Origin: Pseudomonas neuropathica | GTDB lineage: Bacteria; Pseudomonadota; Gammaproteobacteria; Pseudomonadales; Pseudomonadaceae | Direction: 5' to 3' | NCBI RefSeq assembly: GCF_015461835.1 | Contig: NZ_JACOPX010000008.1 | Location: 266,558-330,557, forward strand | DNA length: 64,000 nucleotides | Shown: positions 28,304 to 37,768 of the stretch, piece by piece | How the letters are laid out: each line of letters begins with the position of its first letter | Position numbering within the stretch: position 1 is the first letter of the stretch | Translations under genes and position numbers: made by a program | The notes under the pieces: generated by a model | The model's input: the letters and a program-made list of their open reading frames with translations, nothing else | The model's database searches: none | Told to the model about the DNA's origin: nothing

Positions 28304-30496
28304 TCACCAAAGGTAGCGATACCCCAGGCTCACTCCGAATGGCTGTTCGATGCCATTGCCCTTGGCGTACTCGGCATCCAGCGATATCTTGCTTTTCTCA
28401 CTGACCTGCAATACGCCGCCGAAGCCGAGTTCGACGCGGTTGCCCGGCAGCTCGGCATCGAGTTTGTTGCCATTGACGCTGACCTTGCTACTGCCGGCAT
28501 GCTCGGTGATGTACGACGCTTTGACATACGGCTGGGCCTTCATGCCATTGCTTAGCTCCAGGCTGCGACCGAACAGCGAACCGACACGGCTTTGCAGTGA
28601 ATCCAGATCATCGGACTTGACGCGCAGACCGTTGCTGGCGGTGTAACTAGCCCCTTGGGTGCGGGTCGCAGTGATTTCCAGTTGCGGCTCGACGAACCAG
28701 CCATCCTTCAGATTGATGCGCTTGCCAACCTCGATATCAGCACCGACACCATTAGTGCTGTAGGAACCTTTTACCGCTTGCCCCAGATTGTTCGGCGTTT
28801 TGATGTCCGTATCGAAACGGCTGTACTTCAAGACGCTGTCAACGTAGACGCCATTGTCATTGAGGTAGGTGGCGTAAATGCCGAACATGCGGCTGTCGAT
28901 ATCGCCCGACGCCCCTTCGCCGAAACCCAGATCGGAACGCGCAGTACCGACCATGCCACCGACATAAATCTTGCCGCTGTCCACTGCGAAAGCCTTGTCG
29001 GCACCGATTTCCAGACCGCTGACGTCCTGGGAATAGGCGCGGCTGGAATGCTCGCTGACATCGAAACGCTTGCCGATGGCGCGGGTCCACAGACCACCGT
29101 CATCCTCGCCCATGCGCAACTCGCCGAGGCGCTTGACCAAAGCGTTCATCTGCGCGTTCCACAGGCTGGCGCCGGCGGTGTGCGCGGCAATGGCGGCGTT
29201 GGCCCCTTTGGACAGGTTTTCCGGCGCCGGGTCGATCGGGCGCGGTGGCGGCGTCACAGGGCTAACCGGATCCACGGGATTGACCGGATCAACTGGCGTC
29301 ACTGGATCCACCGGATTGCCGGGATCAACTGGCGTTACCGGATCCACCGGATTGCCGGGATCAACTGGCGTTACCGGATCAACCGGAATCGCTCCCCCGC
29401 TCGCCAGTACCCAGTCATCACCCTGTTGGCGCAAGGTATAGCGGAATGCACCCGCATCGACGTGGCCGCCATACAGGGCGAATTTCGCGCTGCCGCCGTT
29501 CGTATCGACCAACAGCAAGCGGCCATCGGAGGTCGTCGGTTCATTACCGCTATCGCCGACGATCAGCGTGTGATTACCACTGGCCATGCCGGCGCCTTGC
29601 ACGATCAGCAAATCATCACGCTGATTGGCGATATCGGTATTCATCAAAATGCTGCCGCTACCGGCAAGAGCATTGACCGTAAGCGTCTTGAACGTACCGT
29701 CGCTGCCCGGCGCGAACGCCAGACGCCCGCCATTGAGGGTCAGCGAGTCCACCGTGTTCACGCCGTTCTCCATGACATTCACCGTGCCACCTGCGTCTGC
29801 TACCAAGCCGCTGGCACGGGCGCCCGTGTAGAGATTGACCTGACCGCCATTGCTGACCGTGCTGTTGTTGGCCGTGCCGGTGTCGTAAACACTTTGCGTA
29901 CCGCCTAGAACGCGCGTGTCGTTGGCCACCGCCCCACCGAGCAAGCCGCGGCGCAGGGTTTGCTCACCGCCAGCTCCAATCACGCTGCCGTTGGCCACCG
30001 CCATATTGATCAGGTTTTGTGTGCCGCCGGCGCCGACCTGGCTATCGTTGGCAATCGCCATGACATCCAGCGTCTGTACGCTGCCCGCATTGATCAGCGT
30101 GCGGTTGGCCGTGGAACGCGTGACGGTCTGCTGACTGGCATTGAGTACGGTGTCATTGGCGATTCCGCTGGTGCCCACCAGTTGTGTGCCGCCGTTATTG
30201 ACCACCGTGCCATGACTGACGCCACTGGAAACGTTCTGTGTCGCACCGTCCACCACGGTGTCGTAGGTCACACCGTTCTGAAATACGCTCTGCGTCCCAC
30301 TACCGCTGACCGTGGTGCGATGGGCTGTGCCGTTGGTTCCGATCGATTGAAGGCCTGTGGTGACGCTTTCGTCATAAATCACCGCCCCGCCATTGACTAA
30401 GGGGGTATAGGCACTGGCATGCAGTGGCAGCAAAAACGCAACGGCGACGGCAACGGCGACAGGGTGGCGCTGGAACAACGGGGAACAGGTTTTCAT
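28304..30496 (-). CDS. Type Va autotransporter adhesin (AIDA-like repeats)
   Basis: 730 residues. Signal peptide to about residue 28 ([17 protein letters not shown]). The passenger, about 45-250, is built from roughly 19-residue repeats with the pattern N-x-T-x-V-x-x-G-G-x-Q-x-V, as in AIDA/Ag43 beta-helices (for example [34 protein letters not shown]). A proline-rich linker near 370-425 repeats [12 protein letters not shown]. The C-terminal 290 residues form the autotransporter beta-barrel, ending in [10 protein letters not shown] with an aromatic last residue. The ATG at 30496 follows GAGG; no protease motif is seen. The location inside the fimbria-regulator island suggests a surface adhesin under the same control. 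Confidence 0.92.
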   Translation of the reverse strand: MKTCSPLFQRHPVAVAVAVAFLLPLHASAYTPLVNGGAVIYDESVTTGLQSIGTNGTAHRTTVSGSGTQSVFQNGVTYDTVVDGATQNVSSGVSHGTVVNNGGTQLVGTSGIANDTVLNASQQTVTRSTANRTLINAGSVQTLDVMAIANDSQVGAGGTQNLINMAVANGSVIGAGGEQTLRRGLLGGAVANDTRVLGGTQSVYDTGTANNSTVSNGGQVNLYTGARASGLVADAGGTVNVMENGVNTVDSLTLNGGRLAFAPGSDGTFKTLTVNALAGSGSILMNTDIANQRDDLLIVQGAGMASGNHTLIVGDSGNEPTTSDGRLLLVDTNGGSAKFALYGGHVDAGAFRYTLRQQGDDWVLASGGAIPVDPVTPVDPGNPVDPVTPVDPGNPVDPVTPVDPVNPVDPVSPVTPPPRPIDPAPENLSKGANAAIAAHTAGASLWNAQMNALVKRLGELRMGEDDGGLWTRAIGKRFDVSEHSSRAYSQDVSGLEIGADKAFAVDSGKIYVGGMVGTARSDLGFGEGASGDIDSRMFGIYATYLNDNGVYVDSVLKYSRFDTDIKTPNNLGQAVKGSYSTNGVGADIEVGKRINLKDGWFVEPQLEITATRTQGASYTASNGLRVKSDDLDSLQSRVGSLFGRSLELSNGMKAQPYVKASYITEHAGSSKVSVNGNKLDAELPGNRVELGFGGVLQVSEKSKISLDAEYAKGNGIEQPFGVSLGYRYLW
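29264..29386 (-). repeat. 36-bp tandem repeat in the autotransporter linker
   Basis: Two perfect 36-base units (from 29304 and 29340) and two degenerate neighbours encode the 12-residue [12 protein letters not shown] linker. Such repeats can change copy number by slippage without shifting the frame. Confidence 0.85.
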
Positions 30497-30588
30497 CAAC
30501 AGAACCTCACGTGCGCCCTCTTGGGCAACGGCGTAAATCGAGTTGAGTCAGAACCTTGAGGGAACCGGTTCGCACTCGGGGAACCGGT

Positions 30589-30651
30589 AATTTAGAGAAG
30601 CGAAGGGATTTTCTGAGTAGGATTTTTCCTTGTCTTTGTAGGAAATTTCCC
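30589..30651 (-). promoter_or_regulatory. Shared island promoter boxes c (autotransporter, two copies)
   Basis: Coding strand: GGGAAATTTCCTACA (30651-30637) and AGGAAAAATCCTACT (30630-30616), 21 bases apart, that is two helical turns. From the second copy, exactly 21 bases lead to TAAATT (30594-30589). Confidence 0.75.
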
Positions 30652-30691
30652 AAGAGCATTGATCGGTATTGACCCATGCTCAGATGCAAGA

Positions 30692-30716
30692 AAGCGAGCC
30701 CGTTGCAGGCTCGCTT
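30692..30716 (-). terminator. Terminator after the OmpA-lipoprotein gene
   Basis: AAGCGAGCC and GGCTCGCTT arms around a 7-base loop, 10 bases past the stop, followed leftward by TTTCTTGC. Confidence 0.75.
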
Positions 30717-30725
30717 GATCGGTCA

Positions 30726-31499
30726 TCAGCCGCGTGCACCGACCACGCTTGAACCGTAAGAGATGATGACCTCCACCCGACGGTTGAGCTGACGGGAGCG
30801 GGCATTGCCGTTATCGGCAATCGGAAATTGCTTGCCGTAGCCTTTGGTGATCAGCCGATCAGCGCCGATGCCCATTTGCTTGAGCGCGAAAGCCACGGCG
30901 TCTGCGCGCCGCTCCGACAGACGCTGATTGAAATCGTCACCGCCGACATCGTCGGTAAACCCTTCGATGCGCACCTTGCGTTCAGGGTTGGCCGCCAGAT
31001 ACTGCGCCAGTTGTTCGAAGTTGCGCTGGCTGCCGTACTTGAGATCGGCCTTGCCGGTGTCGAACAACACGTCGCCGAAGGTCACGACTTCCCCGCGCTG
31101 GGTTTTCTGCGCTTTCATCGCTTGCAGCGCCTTGAGCTGCTGAGTGCGCACGTCGAGTTGCACCTGAGTACGCTCGGCGTCGATTTTCTTCAGACCCGCC
31201 TCGGCCTGGCGGCCGGCAATGGTCTGCTCGGCCAGGGCGATTTTCTGGCTGGCCAGATAGGCCAATTGATCGACTTGCGGTGCCTGACGGTCCTTCTGCG
31301 ACGCCTGGTCGGCTGCGTTCAACGCCGTAAAGGCAGACTTGGTTTCAATAGCTGCGAGGGTGTTGGCTTCCGGCTTGTTTTGCAGCGCCGCGAACTGTTC
31401 GCGGGCTTGCAGCAGTTGCGGGTTTTCAGGCGGCGTGGCGCAACCGGCCAGTGTCAGAGCGATCAGCGAAGCGATGGGCAACAGTTTGAAATTCGACAT
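30726..31499 (-). CDS. OmpA-family lipoprotein with DUF4398-like N-terminus
   Basis: 257 residues. A lipobox (ALTLAGCATPP) places the mature N-terminus at Cys20. A helical stretch rich in Gln and Ala (about 25-145), resembling DUF4398, is followed by an OmpA C-terminal domain from about 150: GDVLFDTGKADLKYGS, then GFTDDVGGDDFNQRLSERRA and GYGKQFPIADNGNARSRQLN with the peptidoglycan-binding Asp and Arg. It should anchor the outer membrane to the cell wall. It is 10 bases after the DUF4398 gene. The start at 31499 fits the signal peptide; 31586 does not. Confidence 0.88.
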   Translation of the reverse strand: MSNFKLLPIASLIALTLAGCATPPENPQLLQAREQFAALQNKPEANTLAAIETKSAFTALNAADQASQKDRQAPQVDQLAYLASQKIALAEQTIAGRQAEAGLKKIDAERTQVQLDVRTQQLKALQAMKAQKTQRGEVVTFGDVLFDTGKADLKYGSQRNFEQLAQYLAANPERKVRIEGFTDDVGGDDFNQRLSERRADAVAFALKQMGIGADRLITKGYGKQFPIADNGNARSRQLNRRVEVIISYGSSVVGARG

Positions 31500-31509
31500 G
31501 AACAAGTCC

Positions 31510-31923
31510 TTATTGAGCGCTGGCTGGCGGATTGAAACCGGTGACCGGGTCTTGCAGCATTTCCTGCTTGAGCACCTGAATGCCATTGCGCGCGTCAGCC
31601 AGTTGTTTCTGCCATTTCACAGCGCGCGATTTACGTTCGGCAAGGTTGGCATCGGCTTCGATCTGTTCGGCCAACAACTTGGCTTGCGGGTAGTTTTTCT
31701 CACCGAGGGCGCGTTCCATCTGGAACATCTTGTCTTGCGCTGCCTTCATTTCCAAAGGTGCGTATTGGGTTGCTTCGGCCGACACCGCACGGTTGACCGC
31801 GTCCTTGGACAAGCTGATCTGTTGCTCTGGCAGCGGCGCGCTGGCGCAGGCACTCAACGCCGCAGCAACGGCCAGTCCACAGACGGCCAATCGTGCACGG
31901 GAAGACATACGTGGAAGGGTCAT
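31510..31923 (-). CDS. DUF4398-domain lipoprotein
   Basis: 137 residues. A signal sequence ends in a lipobox (AAALSACASAPLPEQ), so the protein should be an outer-membrane or periplasmic lipoprotein. The rest is a charged helical DUF4398 segment with ALGEKNYPQAKLLAEQIEAD. A GGAG ribosome site precedes ATG 31923. It is first in a two-gene operon with the OmpA-lipoprotein, a pairing common in pseudomonads; function is unknown. Box d lies 86 bases before the start, tying this operon to the fimbria-regulator island. Confidence 0.82.
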   Translation of the reverse strand: MTLPRMSSRARLAVCGLAVAAALSACASAPLPEQQISLSKDAVNRAVSAEATQYAPLEMKAAQDKMFQMERALGEKNYPQAKLLAEQIEADANLAERKSRAVKWQKQLADARNGIQVLKQEMLQDPVTGFNPPASAQ

Positions 31924-31981
31924 CAACAGCTCCAAATGTTAACCAGTGAAGTGAGCTCGGCTGTATGCCGAGACCACCGCA

Positions 31982-32023
31982 CGTTAGCGACAGAGGGCCA
32001 GTGACGAATGTAGGAAAATTCGC
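31982..32023 (-). promoter_or_regulatory. Shared island promoter box d (DUF4398/OmpA operon)
   Basis: Coding strand: GCGAATTTTCCTACA (32023-32009), 21 bases, then CTAACG (31987-31982), a weak -10; TAACGT one base further on is the alternative. Confidence 0.65.
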
Positions 32024-32053
32024 AAGAACGACAGGGAAAATGGAAATAGGTTG

Positions 32054-35000
32054 CTACGCCAGACGCTCATCCAGTTGTGCCGCCAAACGCTCCATCGATT
32101 GCTGCAAGGCATCCACCGCTTCGGTCAGAACCTGCGTGTCGAGACCTTCGCTGGCAACTTCCAGCGCTTCACAAGCCTGGATCAGTGAGTGCGCCTTGAT
32201 AATGCGTGCGCCGCCCTTGACCCGGTGGGCCAGATTGGCGAGCCCGGGCATATCGTGCTGGGTAAACAGGCGCATCAGTTTGGCCATGTCCTGTGCATTG
32301 CTCGTGGCCAGATCGCTCAACAGACTGTTGATCGACGCAGGATCACCGCGCGTCAGTTGTTCGAGGCTGCCCAGATCGATGTCACCGGTAACAGCCCCCT
32401 CGCCGTGTTCTTCGGTGGGCGAACGCGGTCGTGGAACGACGGCCGCCAGACGCAGGTTCAGATCCTTGAGGCTGATCGGCTTGAACAGGCAGTCGTCCAT
32501 GCCGGCCTCGGCGCAACGATCCTTCTCTTCGGCCAGCGCATTGGCGGTGAACCCCAAAACCAGACTGCGCGGCAAACCTCGCGCGGCCTCTTCATCGCGG
32601 ATCGCCCGTGCCAGTTCGTAGCCATTCATGATCGGCATGTTGCAGTCGGTGATGACCACGTCGAACGTCTGGTTGCGCCAGGCACGCAGGCCATGGGCGC
32701 CGTCCTCGGCATCCGTCACCCGATGGCCCAGATAACTCAACTGTTGTGACAACAGCAGGCGGTTGGCCGGGTAGTCGTCGATCACCAGAATATTCAGACA
32801 GTGACTGGCCCGCAGTGCCTGGTTTTCGTCGACCGGCGCGGCGTCCAGAGGGTCGAGTGTCGGTAGATTCAACCGCACCTCGATCTGTGTACCCTGCCCC
32901 AACTCGCTGGTCAGCGTGAGGCTGCCGCCCATCATCTCGCACAGCGTGCGACTGATCATCAGGCCTAATCCGGAACCGCCCTGGACGGACTGGCCATGAT
33001 TACCCGCCTGGGAAAACGGCGTGAACAACTGCGCTTGATCTGCCAGCGAGATGCCGCGACCGCTGTCCTTTACGCGCAGGCAAAGACTCAGTCGCTCATC
33101 GCTGCCGGTTTCGACCTGCACACTCAACATTACGTGCCCTGCGTCCGTGAACTTGATTGCATTGCTCAACAGGTTCGACAGCACTTGTTTGAAGCGCAGC
33201 GGATCGATCAACACATCGACATTGCTCAGGGCGTCCAGATCCAGTTGCAGACGCAGCTGTTTCTGCCGCGCCAAGCCTTCAAAAATGCGCGCGACCGATT
33301 CCACCAGTTCACGCAGATTGGCGCGCTCCGGAGCCAGCGACAGGCGTCCGGACTCGATCCGCGCAATGTCGAGAATGTCGCCAATCAGATCCAGCAAGCT
33401 CCGCGCCGCACCCGAGGCCACTTCAACGGCGAAGCGATCCAGCACACCTTGATCGGCTTTTTTCAGTGCCAGTTCGAGCATGCCGATGATGGCGTTCATC
33501 GGTGTGCGGATCTCATGGCTCATGGTTGCCAGGAAAGTGGTCTTGGCGCGGTTGGCGTCATCGGCCACGTCTTTGGCGATCTGCAGTTCCTGCAACAAAT
33601 GCTGGCGCTCGCTGACATCGATCCAGCCAGCGATCATGCCGTTGACTGCACCGTCGCTGCCACGATACGGCAGCATCCAGTGGTAGATGGTCAGCGCGCG
33701 GCCGTCCGCCAGATTCAGGCTACGGTCCTGGATGCTCGGCAAGCCGTCCTCCATCACCCGTAGATAATCATCCTGAAACGTCTGTGCCTGCTGCATATCG
33801 CTGAGCACGCCGTCCGTGACCAACTTGCCGATGACCGCTTCGCGCTCGGTACCAAACACTTGCAGATAACCACTGTTGCAGATCACCAGGCGACCTTCGC
33901 GATCGCGCACGTAGATCGGATGCGGCGTACCGTCGATCAGCACGCGCATGAATTCCATCTGATCGTTCAACGCGATTTCCGCCTGACGGCGCTTGCGCAT
34001 CAACTGACGCAGATAGGCAATCCAGCCCAACGCCACCAGCAACAACACGCCGGCAATCACGAAGCCCTGAATGATCATGCCGCGATTGCGCAGCCAATAA
34101 CTGTCATCCACCACCACTTCACTGCGCCAGCGGTTGGTCAGCTCGTCCATTTCTTCCGGGCTGATGCTCAACAAGGCCTTGTCGAGAATCGAGTACAGCT
34201 CCAACGCACCGCGATTGGTCGCCAGTGCAATACGTGCCGGCTGAGTGCCAACGGTGCTGGTGACCTGCAATGTGTCTCTGTATTGACGAGAGATCATATA
34301 GCGGGCACTGACCAGCGAGTTGATCGCACCATCAACTTTGCCCACCGCGACCATTTCCATGGCTTCGGCAGCATTACCTGCCGGCACCAATTGCACGGTG
34401 GGAAATTGTTCGATGAGGTACTCGCGCAAGACGTTGCCACGGATCAGCGCCAGGCGTTTGCCGGACAGTTGATCGAGCGTCTTAGGCTCGCTGTCACGGC
34501 GCGTGACCAGCACAAACGGGTTGATCAGGTACGGCCGGGTGAAACGCAATTCGCCTTCGCGTTCAGTGCTTGGAGTGAAGGCTGCGAGCATGTCGGCCTT
34601 GCCGCTGGTGACCTCACCGATCAGGTCGCCCACCGAATCAACGCGCTGCATATCGAATTGCAAGCCCGTGCGCAGGCTGATCTTGGCCAGCACATCAGCA
34701 CTGATGCCACGAAACTTTCCCGCTTCATCGACAAAGGTCAACGGCAGAAAGTTCTCGTTGATCGCGACTTTGATGCGCGGATGGTGATCCAGCCATCGCT
34801 GTTCGTTGACGCTGAAATGCAGCCGGTGCTGGCCGGGAATGGCCACCCCGCCGACGCTCCAGCGCCGTCGGATGCTCATGCGTTCCTCAGCAGGAATCAC
34901 GTTCAATGCCGCATCGAGAATACGCAACAACCGGGTGTTGTCCCGAGTCACGGCAAAACTGAAGGGCTGGGTCTCCATGCGCGAAAAATCGCTGAGCTGA

Positions 35001-35689
35001 ACGTTGTTGAGGTAGTTCTTCTTGACCAGGTAATTGGAGCTGAGCAGGTCGCCCAGATAGACGTCAGCCTGACCGAATGCCACGGCACCGATTGCCGACA
35101 GTGTCGAGGGATACAGTTGCACACTGGCATTAGGGTAAAACGCCTTGACCGTTTCCGGTGGCAGGTAGTGATAAAGCATTGCCACCCGTTTGCCCGCCAG
35201 GTCTTCCGGCAGGTTGTGACTCTCTTCAATGCGCGTCACCAGGGTCGGGTTATCGTCGGCGTAAGGCGCAGAAATCGCCAGGTCGGGATCCGCTGCTTCA
35301 AAACCGTTGGCGGTGCCGATCATATCGATCTGACCGCTCTTCAGCGCCGCCAGCAAATCCCCACGCGAAGCGTAACGCCGCACTTCGACCTTGACGTGCA
35401 GCAGTTGCTCGACCAGTTGCGCGTAATCGGCCGTCAGGCCTTCGTAATCATTGCCGTTGCCGGTGATCGCAAAAGGCGCGTAATCAGGGCTGCTGTCGCC
35501 GAGCAACAGACGCCCCTTGCGGCGCAACCAGCTCCAGTCCGGCTCATCGAGTGGCACGGCGTACTCGTCGACATCCGATCGACCGAGCAATTGCAATGTA
35601 TCGGGCTGCGTCGCGGCCATGGCCTGCAGCAACGACATTGAGCCGAACAGTGCCAGAGCGGCGAGGCAATTTCTGACGAAAGTAATCAT
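32054..35689 (-). CDS. rocS: BvgS/RocS-type hybrid sensor kinase with PAS domain
   Basis: 1211 residues. Signal peptide (to about 25), two periplasmic SBP_bac_3 domains (about 60-280 and 300-530), membrane helix near 550 (GFVIAGVLLLVALGWIAYL), a PAS domain (about 580-700; PHPIYVRDREGRLVICNSGY), HisKA with His in [18 protein letters not shown], HATPase_c ([15 protein letters not shown]), receiver ([25 protein letters not shown]) and Hpt (NLAHRVKGGARI). It differs from the copy at 21921 mainly by the PAS insertion, as with BvgS. Its ATG directly follows the stop codon of the upstream response regulator, with no gap. It is presumed to phosphorylate that regulator via its Hpt domain. Confidence 0.94.
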   Translation of the reverse strand: MITFVRNCLAALALFGSMSLLQAMAATQPDTLQLLGRSDVDEYAVPLDEPDWSWLRRKGRLLLGDSSPDYAPFAITGNGNDYEGLTADYAQLVEQLLHVKVEVRRYASRGDLLAALKSGQIDMIGTANGFEAADPDLAISAPYADDNPTLVTRIEESHNLPEDLAGKRVAMLYHYLPPETVKAFYPNASVQLYPSTLSAIGAVAFGQADVYLGDLLSSNYLVKKNYLNNVQLSDFSRMETQPFSFAVTRDNTRLLRILDAALNVIPAEERMSIRRRWSVGGVAIPGQHRLHFSVNEQRWLDHHPRIKVAINENFLPLTFVDEAGKFRGISADVLAKISLRTGLQFDMQRVDSVGDLIGEVTSGKADMLAAFTPSTEREGELRFTRPYLINPFVLVTRRDSEPKTLDQLSGKRLALIRGNVLREYLIEQFPTVQLVPAGNAAEAMEMVAVGKVDGAINSLVSARYMISRQYRDTLQVTSTVGTQPARIALATNRGALELYSILDKALLSISPEEMDELTNRWRSEVVVDDSYWLRNRGMIIQGFVIAGVLLLVALGWIAYLRQLMRKRRQAEIALNDQMEFMRVLIDGTPHPIYVRDREGRLVICNSGYLQVFGTEREAVIGKLVTDGVLSDMQQAQTFQDDYLRVMEDGLPSIQDRSLNLADGRALTIYHWMLPYRGSDGAVNGMIAGWIDVSERQHLLQELQIAKDVADDANRAKTTFLATMSHEIRTPMNAIIGMLELALKKADQGVLDRFAVEVASGAARSLLDLIGDILDIARIESGRLSLAPERANLRELVESVARIFEGLARQKQLRLQLDLDALSNVDVLIDPLRFKQVLSNLLSNAIKFTDAGHVMLSVQVETGSDERLSLCLRVKDSGRGISLADQAQLFTPFSQAGNHGQSVQGGSGLGLMISRTLCEMMGGSLTLTSELGQGTQIEVRLNLPTLDPLDAAPVDENQALRASHCLNILVIDDYPANRLLLSQQLSYLGHRVTDAEDGAHGLRAWRNQTFDVVITDCNMPIMNGYELARAIRDEEAARGLPRSLVLGFTANALAEEKDRCAEAGMDDCLFKPISLKDLNLRLAAVVPRPRSPTEEHGEGAVTGDIDLGSLEQLTRGDPASINSLLSDLATSNAQDMAKLMRLFTQHDMPGLANLAHRVKGGARIIKAHSLIQACEALEVASEGLDTQVLTEAVDALQQSMERLAAQLDERLA

Positions 35690-36316
35690 CTAGAGCAGGT
35701 TGTTGCGCTTGGCAAAATCGGCGAGGTACACCACCGACTTGACGTTGAGTTTCTCGATCAGACGCGTCTTGTAGGTGCTGACGGTTTTGTTGCTCAACAG
35801 CATCGCTTCGCCGATTTCCTTGTTGCTCAAACCTTTGGCCAGTTGCTGCAGGATCGTCAACTCGCGATCCGACAGGCTCTGGATCAGTTCCAGATCGGTG
35901 GCCTGGGCATCGCTGCGGCGCACCGAACTGCTGGCCAGATTGGGGAAGAAGGTATAGCCGTCCATCACCACCTTGATGGCTTTGACCAACTCGTCGAGGT
36001 CGTTGGTTTTCGACATGTAGCCGGCTGCGCCAGCCTTCATGCAGCGCATGGAATAGAACTGTGCCGACTGCGACGTCAGCACGAGGACCTTGCAAGACAG
36101 GTTCAGCGCGCGGATACGCGAGATCACCTCCAGGCCGTCGAGCTTGGGCATGGCGATGTCCAGAATGATCAGGTCGGGGGTATGTTCGCGGGCCAGCTGC
36201 ACAGCATCGGCACCATTGTCCGCTTCCGCGACGACCTCGAAATGTTCGTGTTTCAATAGCATCCTGACCGCAGAGCGAATGAACGGGTGATCGTCCACGA
36301 TGATCGCTTTATACAT
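35690..36316 (-). CDS. rocA: NarL/LuxR-family response regulator (RocA/BvgA type), copy 2
   Basis: 208 residues, same length as copy 1. Receiver: AIIVDDHPF, phospho-Asp in LIILDIAMPKLDG near residue 53, VLVLTSQ and YMSKTND with the conserved Lys. The C-terminal GerE domain contains LSDRELTILQQLAKGLSNKE and [18 protein letters not shown]. The recognition-helix region [10 protein letters not shown] is identical to copy 1, so both may bind the same DNA box. The start at 36316 is the first residue of the receiver; a frame to 36496 has no homology upstream. It is followed with no gap by its sensor kinase. Box e lies 107 bases upstream. Confidence 0.94.
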   Translation of the reverse strand: MYKAIIVDDHPFIRSAVRMLLKHEHFEVVAEADNGADAVQLAREHTPDLIILDIAMPKLDGLEVISRIRALNLSCKVLVLTSQSAQFYSMRCMKAGAAGYMSKTNDLDELVKAIKVVMDGYTFFPNLASSSVRRSDAQATDLELIQSLSDRELTILQQLAKGLSNKEIGEAMLLSNKTVSTYKTRLIEKLNVKSVVYLADFAKRNNLL

Positions 36317-36399
36317 AAGAACCCCTGTAAGACGTTGATCAACTACTTGGCAACGCCACAAACAACAATGGGACAGCAGTCCAGATGATTCACGTGTCG

Positions 36400-36437
36400 A
36401 ACATACACGAGCACCACAGGAGTGTAGGAAAATTCTT
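36400..36437 (-). promoter_or_regulatory. Shared island promoter box e (response regulator copy 2)
   Basis: Coding strand: AAGAATTTTCCTACA (36437-36423). The best -10, TATGTT (36405-36400), begins 17 bases later, so this is the one promoter that departs from the 21-base spacing. It suggests autoregulation of this regulator. Confidence 0.6.
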
Positions 36438-36465
36438 GAAAAACCGTACGGCGCCGCACAAACGA

Positions 36466-37653
36466 TCAGCGCCCGCCCTCCGGCTTCTCCAGCCACTGCA
36501 GCAGGTCATGTCCGTTCATGGGGCGGGCCAGGTAATAACCCTGACCCATTTCGCACTCCAGCTCGCGCACATGCTCAAGCACCTTCGGGCTGCTGATGCC
36601 TTCGATCACCAGATCCATTCCTAACGAACGAGCCAGCACCCTCGTACTGGCGACCATCGTCCGGTTGCGTTGACGGTCGAGGTGCTGGACAAAACGTCCG
36701 TCGAGTTTTATCTGGGTGAACGGCAACTGACACATAAGCTTCAACGAGGAAAACCCGACACCGAAATCGTCGACCGCTAATCCGCAGCCGAGCAGGCGCA
36801 AACGCACCAGGTTCTCCTGAGTGCCGGGCGGGCAATCGAGCAAACCGTTCTCCGCCAATTCAAGCATCAGAACCGATCCGTTGAACCCGTGCCGCTCCAG
36901 CGCCCGTTTGATATGTTCCACCAATGCACTGTCAGTCAGTTGTGAAGCGTGCAGGTTGAACGCCAACTGCAGAGTCATGCCGCGATGGCGCAAAATGCCC
37001 AGCAGGCTCAGGCCCTGTTCGAGCAACTGCTTGAACATCTGATCGGTCAGGTCATATGCCAGCACAGCGGCGAGAAAGTCACAGGGCAGTAACGTACCGC
37101 GCGCCGGGTGCTGCCAACGGACCAGCGCCTCGACACCGATCACCGCGCCGCCATGCAATTGAAATTGCGGCTGGAACCACGCCCTAAACTCCCCCAGCGC
37201 CAGCCCGCGACGCACTTCATCTTCACCCGGCAGTTCATTGCTTAACGGTGTCAGCAAGGGAGGTATCCGCCCGCGTTTATAGCGATACAACAGGCGGTTC
37301 AACGAACGCAGTTGAACCGGCCGGCTCAGCACCCCGAGCAATTGCAAACCTGCCAGCGAGGCCATTTGCCCCAGGGCGCGCGTCAGCTCCGGAGGTAACT
37401 CGCAGCACAGCAGTACCCCGCGCACCATGCCGCTGTGGCAGGCAACACGCAAAAACTCCAGACAATCGAGGCCCCGGTCAGTGAGGTCGCAGATCACGAT
37501 ATCGACCCCGCCCTGCAGGTGCATCTGCACCATGGCCTGCTCGGCATCGGGTGCTTGCAGCACGTCACGCACGCTCAGGCGTTGCAACATCCTGACCAGC
37601 ACGTTGCGGGCAAACTCATGATTTTCCAGCACCAGAATACGTGGAGAGGTCAT
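36466..37653 (-). CDS. rocR: Receiver-EAL protein (RocR type), copy 2, with degenerate receiver
   Basis: 395 residues. The N-terminal receiver retains the acceptor Asp (VICDLTDRGLD) but the acidic pair is Glu-Asn (ILVLENHEF), the Ser/Thr is Cys (VLLCCELP) and the Lys is Arg (LLGVLSRPV). Phosphorylation is therefore doubtful. The EAL domain (from about 150) retains EALVRW, the Asn of LAFNLHAS, Glu pair in LELAENGLL, DDFGVGFSS, Lys in QIKLDGRF, Glu in VIEGISS and Gln in MGQGYYLARP. It should be a c-di-GMP phosphodiesterase, possibly uncoupled from phosphorelay control. Loop 6 has V for the usual A. It is between the cup operon and the rocA/rocS pair, with its own tandem promoter boxes (f). Confidence 0.9.
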   Translation of the reverse strand: MTSPRILVLENHEFARNVLVRMLQRLSVRDVLQAPDAEQAMVQMHLQGGVDIVICDLTDRGLDCLEFLRVACHSGMVRGVLLCCELPPELTRALGQMASLAGLQLLGVLSRPVQLRSLNRLLYRYKRGRIPPLLTPLSNELPGEDEVRRGLALGEFRAWFQPQFQLHGGAVIGVEALVRWQHPARGTLLPCDFLAAVLAYDLTDQMFKQLLEQGLSLLGILRHRGMTLQLAFNLHASQLTDSALVEHIKRALERHGFNGSVLMLELAENGLLDCPPGTQENLVRLRLLGCGLAVDDFGVGFSSLKLMCQLPFTQIKLDGRFVQHLDRQRNRTMVASTRVLARSLGMDLVIEGISSPKVLEHVRELECEMGQGYYLARPMNGHDLLQWLEKPEGGR

Positions 37654-37688
37654 TTTCCTTTAATCACTCAATTGACCCGGGAGACCGG

Positions 37689-37752
37689 ATAGTGGACTGC
37701 GCCAGCAGGGTTGAACGCAGGACTTATCCTGCCTCAATGTAGGAAATTTCCC
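37689..37752 (-). promoter_or_regulatory. Shared island promoter boxes f (REC-EAL copy 2, two copies)
   Basis: Coding strand: GGGAAATTTCCTACA (37752-37738) and the degenerate AGGATAAGTCCTGCG (37730-37716), 22 bases apart. From the second, 21 bases lead to CACTAT (37694-37689), putting a start about 29 bases before the ATG at 37653. The first copy is identical to the first copy at the autotransporter. Confidence 0.7.
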
Positions 37753-37768
37753 AGAGAATAATGCGTCA

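Noticed and set aside
29264..29386. Possible CRISPR array
   Set aside because: The 36-base repeats are directly adjacent without spacers and encode the Pro-rich linker of the autotransporter.
33860..35641. 593-codon rightward frame opposite the PAS-containing hybrid kinase
   Set aside because: Antisense of strongly conserved solute-binding domains; protein composition is artificial.
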